Source of the DNA: an uncultured Bacteroidales bacterium
GTDB lineage: Bacteria > Bacteroidota > Bacteroidia > Bacteroidales > JAUNSR01
Direction: 5' to 3'
NCBI GenBank assembly: GCA_947074165.1
Contig: CAMTOT010000069.1
Span: forward strand, 1-10,679
Length of the DNA: 10,679 bases
Each line of letters starts with the position of its first letter. Position 1 is the stretch's first letter. The notes beneath the pieces were generated by a model that did not search any database, was not told the origin of the DNA, and worked only from the letters and a program-made list of their open reading frames with translations. Positions 1 through 5,857 of the stretch are shown here, in pieces. Made by a program: the position numbers and the translations under genes.

Positions 1-54
1 TGCTAAACTGACGTACTCGTAAGGGTACCAGGAGTTCGAATCTCCTACCTTCCG
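1..54 (+). tRNA. tRNA-Ser(GCU), 3' part only (5' end outside window)
   Basis: The window opens inside the anticodon loop: T1 followed by GCT at 2-4 reads serine codons AGC/AGU. A long class II variable arm follows (13-18 GTACTC pairs with 23-28 GGGTAC around a GTAA tetraloop), which is typical of tRNA-Ser. The T arm is perfect: AGGAG 30-34, loop TTCGAAT 35-41, CTCCT 42-46. The 3' acceptor strand is 47-53 and the discriminator is G54, as expected for bacterial tRNA-Ser. The next bases are CCCA rather than CCA, so the tail is probably added post-transcriptionally. The acceptor pairing cannot be checked because the 5' half is missing. Confidence 0.93.
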
Positions 55-60
55 CCCACT

Positions 61-92
61 AAAGCGAAACAATAATTTGTTTCGCTTTTTTT
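61..92 (+). terminator. Rho-independent terminator of the tRNA-Ser unit
   Basis: A perfect 10-bp stem (61-70 AAAGCGAAAC with 79-88 GTTTCGCTTT) closes an 8-base loop, and the T run continues to 92. It lies 6 bases after the tRNA and ends its transcript. Confidence 0.88.
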
Positions 93-266
93 ATTACCCT
101 GTCTTTTGCATTTATTCCCTCCCGATAGGTAACCAAGCCATAGAATGTAGTCATGAATAACTCACTTTAGTTTATATTAAAACATCATTTATATATAAAA
201 AGTTTGACTCAACGCATAAATACGGCATATCCAAAACTTTTTCCAGAAACCTCCCAACTAATAGTA

Positions 267-296
267 TTGACTTTCTCTAAATAGCTTATAATATTG
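267..296 (+). promoter_or_regulatory. Bacteroidetes-type promoter for the unknown gene at 386
   Basis: TTG at 267-269 (within TTGAC) is followed after 19 bases by TAATATTG at 289-296, one mismatch from the Bacteroidetes -7 consensus TAnnTTTG. The spacing lies within the 17-23 bases known for this phylum. Transcription would start near 302, leaving about 80 bases of leader before the ATG at 386. The rest of the 93-385 spacer shows no gene. It does contain a weak AT-rich inverted repeat (197-205 with 234-242). Confidence 0.55.
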
Positions 297-385
297 AACG
301 TATAAAGATGAAATTTCTATTCCGGAGTAAAACTAAAAGATGTTTCATGTTGTTATACAGCTATAGAAACGATATAATAATCAAT

Positions 386-1588
386 ATGAAAGCAGAAATT
401 ATTTTTGACAACGATGATAATCTTAACCCAATAGATCTGTATGACATCGCTTTAGGAATGTTCAGCACAAAAATCCCATCAGATATAACTGAAAATTACG
501 ATGTCGCTACATCTGTAGAACTATTGGTTGATGCTTTATTTGAAGAAAAGGAATTCAGAAAGGTTGAAGAATTAATAGGGGTCTTATCAAAATTTCATCC
601 AGACCTTTATAAAGATTCTGTATATATACTTCTTCCGAATCTCATTGACTATTATTTATATAAAGGCAACTACAACAACGCTGAGCTTTTAATGTACGAG
701 CTATCAGAATATCCTGAGCAGGATTTTCTTTTATTCGTGCATCTTCTTAATATGTTTAGCGCATACGGGCAGGTAGATGCTATGAGTAAAATAGCTCTTA
801 AAACGATAACCAGCGCTACAACTCTTGATAATGATGAGAAAGAAGTATTAGAATCATTTATCGTATCAGTGACACCGGATATAAACGACAATAAGTTAAT
901 AGAGATAAGAGAAGCTTTTATTTGTTATCTTATACTTAATAATGTAAGTGAGATTACATCTGAAGATATTATTGACTCTATCACTGACTATCTGACAAGA
1001 AAATTTACTGATAAGTATCCTGATAAGCTTTTATTTGAGATAGAGACATTCAGATCTTTTATTGCCGAGATAATGGACCTCGAATATCTTGACACATATG
1101 AATATGCAGGGTCTGTGTTATGGGGATCAGTATTCTTTAATGATTTTATATATGAAAAGAAATATATAAACGAACAGCAGTATAACAGTAACTTGGAGAT
1201 AATAAAGAGAACAAAAGCTTTCTACCTTGTTAATATTCCATGGGACGGATACTGGAAATTGAGATTCATTCACAGATGGAGCAAACCGGTAGGTATAGAT
1301 AAAAGCGAGTTTATAGCTGAGAAAAAGTTGTTTACAAACAACATCGACTTAAAGCCTAAAGATATATTCGGAAAGAATATTAAAGATATATTTTCATCTT
1401 ATTTTGATGATATATCCTATTCAAAATATCTTGAGAAAGAGGTAGAATCGTTTGAAAAGAGAATTACCGCAATGGACAATATAGAGTTCGGAGTTGATAA
1501 AAAGAAAGATAGTATTTTTCCTTATCTAAATTATCTTAGCGGAGAGCTTTCAGATGAACTAAAACCTAAGCCAAAAGACGATATTTAA
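386..1588 (+). CDS. Uncharacterised acidic helical protein, possibly TPR-like
   Basis: I do not recognise this 400-residue protein. The frame is open from an ATG at 308, but the predicted promoter would start transcription at about 302, leaving only a few bases of leader. The extra 26 residues are also basic and atypical, so I prefer the ATG at 386 (MKAEIIFDND...). There is no signal peptide or membrane segment, so it is probably cytoplasmic. Residues about 55-145 read as pairs of amphipathic helices with small/aromatic alternation, like degenerate TPR or other helical repeats. The C-terminal third holds an aromatic stretch around residues 284-302 (IPWDGYWKLRF, then HRWSKPVGI). The C-terminus is rich in Lys and Asp. 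Base composition matches its neighbours. It sits between tRNA-Ser and a sensor kinase, in the same direction as the latter. That it is a real gene is well supported by length and codon pattern; its function is unknown. Confidence 0.8.
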   Translation: MKAEIIFDNDDNLNPIDLYDIALGMFSTKIPSDITENYDVATSVELLVDALFEEKEFRKVEELIGVLSKFHPDLYKDSVYILLPNLIDYYLYKGNYNNAELLMYELSEYPEQDFLLFVHLLNMFSAYGQVDAMSKIALKTITSATTLDNDEKEVLESFIVSVTPDINDNKLIEIREAFICYLILNNVSEITSEDIIDSITDYLTRKFTDKYPDKLLFEIETFRSFIAEIMDLEYLDTYEYAGSVLWGSVFFNDFIYEKKYINEQQYNSNLEIIKRTKAFYLVNIPWDGYWKLRFIHRWSKPVGIDKSEFIAEKKLFTNNIDLKPKDIFGKNIKDIFSSYFDDISYSKYLEKEVESFEKRITAMDNIEFGVDKKKDSIFPYLNYLSGELSDELKPKPKDDI

Positions 1589-1626
1589 TATTATTTTAAT
1601 ATCGGACATTTAAATAATATATTTTT
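1588..1626 (+). terminator. Weak AT-only hairpin with T tract, possible terminator
   Basis: A 9-bp stem (1588-1596 ATATTATTT with 1612-1620 AAATAATAT) has a 15-base loop and is followed by ATTTTTATT. It begins at the last base of the stop codon of the unknown gene. It contains no G or C pairs, so it would be a poor terminator, and some read-through into the kinase gene is plausible. Confidence 0.3.
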
Positions 1627-1652
1627 ATTAAATTGCAGTAAATTTATGTAAG

Positions 1653-1679
1653 TGTAAAATAGTATGCAATAATTTTACA
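1653..1679. promoter_or_regulatory. Perfect 8-bp dyad upstream of the histidine kinase, possible operator
   Basis: TGTAAAAT (1653-1660) and ATTTTACA (1672-1679) form a perfect inverted repeat with 11 bases between them. A further GTTTTACA occurs at 1688-1695. No T tract follows, so it does not look like a terminator. It lies 54 bases before the kinase ATG. A regulator-binding role is inference only. Confidence 0.35.
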
Positions 1680-1732
1680 AAGTCACTGTTTTACATCAAT
1701 TTAAGTTGTTTAATTTGGCCTTATGTAGAACA

Positions 1733-2767
1733 ATGTACGATCTTATAATTATTGAAAAACTATTAGAATACAAAATCATTAATTTATCTATACCGACATA
1801 CAGTAAAGGTTATTTACTGGTTAATATAGCTGAAGATTCTATCTTTAATGATATTATCAGACTTATTATTCCTCTATCTATTATGTCTCTTCTATTCATA
1901 ATAGCAGTGATTCTTATACTCCTTTTTAAGATAAGGCGCTCAAATAATGAACTAAGAAAAGAGAATAGATTAAGAAAAGAGAAGGAGGCGGAGCTTCTTG
2001 TAGCTAAAGAACACGCTGAAGAGAGTGATTTGCTAAAAAGTGCATTTTTAGCAAACATGAGTCACGAAATAAGGACTCCTCTTAACGCTATTGTAGGATT
2101 CTCTGAGATAATGTCTGAATTGGTAAGTGAGGAAAATAAAAAGGACGCCAAACAGTTTCGCGAAATAATTAAATCCAACAACGAACTTTTGCTACAACTC
2201 ATAAACGATATTCTTGATATCTCTAAGATAGAAACCGGAAAGATTGATTTCGTATTTTCGTCTGTAAACCTCAGCACCTGGATAAATGAGATATTGCAGA
2301 ATGCCAGAATGAAGTTGTTAAACCCAGGCGTTAAAGTATATATCTCTGAGCAGACTGACGATATACATCTCTATACCGATAAAAACAGATTGACTCAGGT
2401 TATGATGAATTTAATAAATAATGCGGCTAAATATACACACAGCGGCTCAATTTCTATTGGTTTTAGAATATCAAGAGAATCTAATGAATCTATATTCTTC
2501 TATTGTAAAGATACCGGACCGGGCATCCCGGAAGAAAAATCCCGGGCCATATTTGATCGTTTCGTAAAATTAGATACCTTTAAGCAAGGTACAGGATTAG
2601 GTCTGTCGATATCAAAAACCATTATAGAAAGATTTGGCGGTCAGATTGGCGTAAAGTCGTCTGTTGGTATAGGTTCTGAATTTTGGTTCGTGATACCAAT
2701 CAAGACTACTCAATTACACAATATAAAAGGACTTGAGTCTGTCACTGTATCGACATACAAGGATTAA
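1733..2767 (+). CDS. Membrane sensor histidine kinase, sensor domain almost absent
   Basis: This is a 344-residue kinase from the ATG at 1733. A TTG at 1706 would add nine residues and is less likely. One transmembrane helix lies at about residues 44-67, followed by a charged coiled coil (about 68-100) and then HisKA and HATPase_c domains. The H-box NMSHEIRTPLNAIVGF carries the phospho-accepting His111. The ATP-binding lid shows the N box (MMNLINNAAKY, about 224-234), G1 (DTGPGI, 260-265), F box (IFDRFVKLD) and G2 (GTGLGLSIS). All catalytic motifs are intact. It has no receiver domain and no adjacent response regulator, so it is an orphan. Only about 40 residues precede the membrane helix. 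They include KGYLLVNIAEDSIFNDI, which resembles the last strand of an extracytoplasmic dCache sensor ('GW.L..V.P...IF..I'). This suggests that a longer ancestral sensor has been lost. The DJ-1-like gene begins 28 bases downstream and is probably in the same transcript. Confidence 0.85.
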   Translation: MYDLIIIEKLLEYKIINLSIPTYSKGYLLVNIAEDSIFNDIIRLIIPLSIMSLLFIIAVILILLFKIRRSNNELRKENRLRKEKEAELLVAKEHAEESDLLKSAFLANMSHEIRTPLNAIVGFSEIMSELVSEENKKDAKQFREIIKSNNELLLQLINDILDISKIETGKIDFVFSSVNLSTWINEILQNARMKLLNPGVKVYISEQTDDIHLYTDKNRLTQVMMNLINNAAKYTHSGSISIGFRISRESNESIFFYCKDTGPGIPEEKSRAIFDRFVKLDTFKQGTGLGLSISKTIIERFGGQIGVKSSVGIGSEFWFVIPIKTTQLHNIKGLESVTVSTYKD

Positions 2768-2795
2768 ATTATTCACCAATTAAAGTATATATAAT

Positions 2796-3338
2796 ATGGT
2801 CTATATTTTTTTAGCAACAGGGTTTGAAGAGACAGAAGCTGTTACAGTTATAGATATAATAAGACGCGCGGGTATTGAGATTACTGTTGTTTCTATCAGT
2901 GATAACATATATGTTACCGGAGCACACAATATCACATTAAAAGCAGACAAAATGTTTAGTGAGACAGACTTCTCTCTTGGCAGGATGCTTATACTCCCTG
3001 GAGGAATGCCGGGAAGCACTAATCTGAATGAGCATAAGCCTCTGAAAGATCTGATAGTAAAATATGACAAAGAGGGTAAATATATAGCTGCAATTTGCGC
3101 GGCTCCTATGGTATTTGGAGAACTTGGTCTTCTTGAAAATAAAAAAGCTACGTGTTATCCCGGATTTGAATCTCACCTGAAGGGTGCTATACTATGTACA
3201 GACTATGCTGTAGAGGATGGGAATATAATTACAGGAAAAGGGCCGGCTGCAGCAAGCGCATTCGGATTTAAGATAGTAGAAACACTTAAAGATAAAAATA
3301 CAAGTGATGCAGTGGCGAAGGGTATGCTGTTTATCTGA
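2796..3338 (+). CDS. DJ-1/PfpI family protein (YajL/ThiJ type)
   Basis: A complete 180-residue member of the DJ-1/YajL subgroup, whose usual length is about 180-190. The family signature is intact. GFEETEAV places the conserved glutamate at Glu14, ILPGG (66-70) forms the oxyanion-side loop, and AAICAAP places the nucleophile Cys101 in the nucleophile elbow. TGKGPAAASAFGF (146-158) is the typical C-terminal signature. Family members are cytosolic dimers linked to oxidative and glyoxal stress. Deglycase, glyoxalase and chaperone activities have been reported and debated. Older databases call relatives a thiazole monophosphate biosynthesis enzyme (ThiJ), for which this context gives no support: no thiamine genes are nearby. 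The start has no Shine-Dalgarno sequence, as usual here. It follows the kinase gene by 28 bases, is probably co-transcribed with it, and ends before a large hairpin terminator. Confidence 0.93.
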   Translation: MVYIFLATGFEETEAVTVIDIIRRAGIEITVVSISDNIYVTGAHNITLKADKMFSETDFSLGRMLILPGGMPGSTNLNEHKPLKDLIVKYDKEGKYIAAICAAPMVFGELGLLENKKATCYPGFESHLKGAILCTDYAVEDGNIITGKGPAAASAFGFKIVETLKDKNTSDAVAKGMLFI

Positions 3339-3370
3339 TATTTCCAGAAATTAAAATATTTCCAGATCAA

Positions 3371-3447
3371 TAAAACAGATTCGGCTATTAATTAAATAGT
3401 ACATATAGTTATTATATATGCTTTAATTAATAGCCGGATCTGTTTTA
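3371..3447. terminator. Long bidirectional hairpin terminator between convergent genes
   Basis: Positions 3371-3396 pair with 3422-3447 over 26 positions, interrupted only by a T-G wobble (3381/3437). The 25-base loop can itself form a small CATATA/TATATG stem (3402-3407 with 3415-3420). Both arms end in four T residues in the sense of their own transcript (TGTTTTA), so it can stop transcription from the DJ-1 gene (+) and from the methyltransferase gene (-). The stem is far longer than ordinary terminators. Confidence 0.75.
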
Positions 3448-3462
3448 TACTACACGTGAATA

Positions 3463-4041
3463 TTAAAACTCAGGAAAGAAGCCTTCGTTATAATCACCCT
3501 TTTCTAATCTGATGATGCGAGCTTTGCACTTTCTGCCCCAGCGATAATTGCCAATATCACCATTATTATGTATCACCCTGTGACAAGGTAGTATGACCGA
3601 GATTTCATTTCTTGCTACTGCCCCACCAACGGCCCTTGCACTAGACTCTGGTATTAAATCGGCCAGATCCTGATAACTTCTGGTTTCTCCTGATGGGATG
3701 TTTATAAGATTTTCCCAGACTTCCGTCTGAAAAGGGGTACCTTTTAAAAGCAAAGACAAACCGTTCTCTCTTGTAAAATCAAAATTATTCAGTTTTTCGC
3801 TAAGTGAGTCTATCAATTGCTGGTTTTCTACAACTGTGGAATACTTCCATTGTCTTTGCAGAACTTTTGATAAAGCTGAAATGGGATCCTCCTCTATAAG
3901 ATATAATGCGCATAGTTTATTATCAGTAACTCCGACCAGTGCGCGACCTTGCTTTATGTTCATTTCACCAAAACAGACCTCACTATATTTTTTTTTATTC
4001 AGTATGTATTCTGTCTCGGTTATCTTCTCTATATTTTTCAT
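3463..4041 (-). CDS. ogt: Methylated-DNA--protein-cysteine S-methyltransferase (O6-alkylguanine repair)
   Basis: This 192-residue protein transfers alkyl groups from O6-alkylguanine (and O4-alkylthymine) in DNA to its own cysteine, in a single-use reaction. The C-terminal domain has the whole signature: GTPFQ (101-105), IPSGETRSY (115-123), the arginine finger Arg136 in ARAVGGAVARN with Asn145, the active site PCHRV with Cys153, NYRWG (165-169) and Glu180. The N-terminal half (about 1-90) resembles the ribonuclease-H-like lobe of the C-terminal half of Ada. No AraC or zinc N-domain is present, so this is an Ogt/AdaB-type stand-alone enzyme, not the Ada regulator. It converges on the DJ-1-like gene, with a shared hairpin terminator between them. 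A possible minus-strand promoter lies 60 bases upstream. Confidence 0.94.
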   Translation of the reverse strand: MKNIEKITETEYILNKKKYSEVCFGEMNIKQGRALVGVTDNKLCALYLIEEDPISALSKVLQRQWKYSTVVENQQLIDSLSEKLNNFDFTRENGLSLLLKGTPFQTEVWENLINIPSGETRSYQDLADLIPESSARAVGGAVARNEISVILPCHRVIHNNGDIGNYRWGRKCKARIIRLEKGDYNEGFFPEF

Positions 4042-4100
4042 ACTTTATGAAACGTACCTTTCGGATAAATATATTGGATACAAATTATTAATTTCAATCA

Positions 4101-4108
4101 CAAATTTA
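4101..4108 (-). promoter_or_regulatory. Possible -7 box for the DNA methyltransferase gene
   Basis: The minus strand reads TAAATTTG, an exact match to TAnnTTTG, about 60 bases before the ATG. The nearest upstream TTTG lies only 14 bases away, within the nhaA terminator T run, which is shorter than the usual 17-23. The -33 element is therefore unconvincing. Confidence 0.35.
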
Positions 4109-4123
4109 AATAATAATTCTTAC

Positions 4124-4163
4124 AAAAAAACAGGAAATCAGAGCTTAATCCTGATTTCCTGTT
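4124..4163 (-). terminator. Rho-independent terminator of nhaA
   Basis: A perfect 13-bp stem (4129-4141 with 4151-4163) has a 9-base loop. On the minus strand it is followed by a run of seven T (plus-strand A run 4124-4130, partly within the stem). It lies 35 bases after the nhaA stop codon. Confidence 0.9.
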
Positions 4164-4198
4164 CACAAATTATAATACTTATTTTCCGAATTTATTTC

Positions 4199-5566
4199 TT
4201 ATGCATGACCTACAGCCATTTTATGCTCTACGACCTCTTTAGGTAATGTTCTTTGCAGAATAAGATAACCAGCTACGCCTGCAAAAACAGAGCCGGCAAG
4301 TATACCAAGTTTTGCCTGGTTAAGCAATGCTAAACCTTCAGGACCATGTCCGGCGAAAGAAAGATTTGCTATAAACATTGATACTGTAAAACCAATACCG
4401 CCAAGCATAGCAACACCTGAAAACATCTTCCAGTTAGAACCTGTCGGCATTGACACAATACCAAACTTGATAGCAAGCCAGGAGAAAAGAAGAATTCCTA
4501 CAAGTTTACCTACTGCAAGTCCCGCAAGCACTGATAGCCCTACTCCACTAAACATAGACATAATACTCATGCCGGCAAAGTCAATTCCGGCGTTTGCAAA
4601 TGCAAACAAAGGTATTATATAGTTGGCGATAAGTGGGTGTAATGTATCTTCAAGATCCTGCAATGGACTTATCACGTGATCGGAAGCTGATTCTACACTT
4701 TTCAACAAAGCAATCTGCTCGTTGGTAAGAATATGTATTTCGCCTTTTGATTCATCTGTTTTCGGGAATTTAGCGATATTATCCCTGATTCTCTCAATAT
4801 ATCTGCGAGATGTTGTCTTAGGACGTGCAGGTACACAAAAAGCGACGATAACACCTGCTATAGTAGCATGAATACCAGAATTAAGGAAAAGATACCATAC
4901 AATGATGCCCAAAGAACAATAGAATAATTTTGAGCGTATTCCGAATTTAGCGCCAATAAGCAAAAGAGCTACAATTCCGAATGCATATAATAGATAAGTA
5001 GCCTGTAAATGACCGCTATAGAACAATGCTATAACAATGATACCACCAAGGTCGTCGGCTACGGCAAGAGCTGCCAAAAATATCTTAAGCCCAACAGGAA
5101 CCCTCTTTCCAAACATCGATAACACACCAAGAGAAAATGCTATATCCGTAGCCATTGGTATAGCCATACCTTTAGCCCCTAATCCCTCATGTGTAAATAT
5201 GAAAAACATCAATACCGGTACTATCATCCCGCCAATTGCACCGATAATAGGCAATAATGCTTTTTTCATTGATGATAATTCTCCTACCAAAATTTCTCTT
5301 TTAATCTCAAGTCCGACTGAGAAAAAGAAAATTGCCATTAAAAAATCATTGATAAAAAGCATCAATGACATGTCATGTCCGGCGTGTCCAAACAGATTAA
5401 AGTCTCCAATCTTCAGTGCCACGGGGGTATCCCATAATGAAAAGTAAAAATCTCTTATAGGCGAATTGGCGCATACAAGAGCTAATACAGTAACAAAAAT
5501 AAGGATAAAACTTGCGTTCACGTAGCTGCGCAACATACTCTTAAAACTGTACAATAGATCGCTCAT
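4199..5566 (-). CDS. nhaA: Na+/H+ antiporter NhaA
   Basis: An inner-membrane antiporter that expels Na+ (or Li+) in exchange for protons, serving pH and sodium homeostasis. The 455-residue sequence is built of hydrophobic helices with the NhaA signature residues. PMATDIAF carries Asp141 (E. coli Asp133). AVADDLGG carries the ion-binding pair Asp171-Asp172 (E. coli Asp163-Asp164). GIHATIAGV carries His233 (E. coli His225, linked to pH sensing). GKLVGI carries Lys354 (E. coli Lys300). FFSVGLEIKRE (81-91) and LFAFANAGI (320-328) are also typical. It is longer than E. coli NhaA (388 residues). Much of the excess is a hydrophilic stretch of about 60 residues (about 248-308) between a membrane helix and the LHPLIANYIIPL helix, where E. 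coli has about 20. It is transcribed in the same direction as lepA, but lepA has its own terminator, so it probably has its own promoter within 5567-5770; I found no clear box there. The start has no Shine-Dalgarno sequence. Confidence 0.96.
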   Translation of the reverse strand: MSDLLYSFKSMLRSYVNASFILIFVTVLALVCANSPIRDFYFSLWDTPVALKIGDFNLFGHAGHDMSLMLFINDFLMAIFFFSVGLEIKREILVGELSSMKKALLPIIGAIGGMIVPVLMFFIFTHEGLGAKGMAIPMATDIAFSLGVLSMFGKRVPVGLKIFLAALAVADDLGGIIVIALFYSGHLQATYLLYAFGIVALLLIGAKFGIRSKLFYCSLGIIVWYLFLNSGIHATIAGVIVAFCVPARPKTTSRRYIERIRDNIAKFPKTDESKGEIHILTNEQIALLKSVESASDHVISPLQDLEDTLHPLIANYIIPLFAFANAGIDFAGMSIMSMFSGVGLSVLAGLAVGKLVGILLFSWLAIKFGIVSMPTGSNWKMFSGVAMLGGIGFTVSMFIANLSFAGHGPEGLALLNQAKLGILAGSVFAGVAGYLILQRTLPKEVVEHKMAVGHA

Positions 5567-5769
5567 TTTAATTAACTTGTAATTAATGTGAATAATAATT
5601 TAGCTCGGACAAGGTGGGCAATAATATTGTCTTGGAAGTCGCGGGTAAATAATTCCTGTATTATGTTTAATAAATAATAGTCTTTCTTACTTAACGTGAT
5701 ATCATATACATAAAATAACAAACCTTTTTAATACATTTAAAGACTGTATAATCGGTTGCACAAATATGC

Positions 5770-5811
5770 AAAAAAAAATGAGAGAAGCTTATGCTTTTCT
5801 CATTTTTTTTA
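5770..5811 (-). terminator. Intrinsic terminator of lepA
   Basis: An 11-position stem (5778-5788 with 5793-5803) closes a TTAT tetraloop, with one G-T wobble (5784/5797) that becomes a mismatch on the minus strand. It is flanked by nine A (5770-5778) and eight T (5803-5810), so it can act in both directions. It lies 46 bases after the lepA stop codon. The remainder of the 5567-5857 spacer shows no gene. It has a short relatively GC-rich patch (5601-5645) with a CAATAATATTG palindrome (5619-5629) in what is probably the nhaA leader. Confidence 0.82.
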
Positions 5812-5857
5812 TTTTTTGAATTAATTTTATATTAATCAAATCTGTTTCCAGACTATT

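Noticed and set aside
1..60. tRNA-Ser 3' end as an integration (att) site for a mobile island
   Set aside because: No second copy of the tRNA 3' end was seen elsewhere in the window, no integrase is present, and the terminator directly after the tRNA is intact.
197..242. Inverted repeat AAAAAGTTT / AAACTTTTT in the spacer after tRNA-Ser
   Set aside because: Nine mostly A-T pairs around a 28-base interior. It is expected by chance in such AT-rich DNA and has no clear relation to a gene end.
1706..1732. TTG start for the orphan kinase
   Set aside because: An ATG nine codons later is a more probable start, and the extra residues add no signal or domain.
3836..4246. Plus-strand open frame of 136 codons over the methyltransferase/nhaA junction
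   Set aside because: It runs antisense through the well-supported methyltransferase gene and the nhaA terminator, and its translation shows no family features.
5601..5645. Relatively GC-rich patch with short complementary segments upstream of nhaA as a riboswitch
   Set aside because: The pairings seen (GACAA/TTGTC and the CAATAATATTG palindrome) are short, and I recognise no known riboswitch core.
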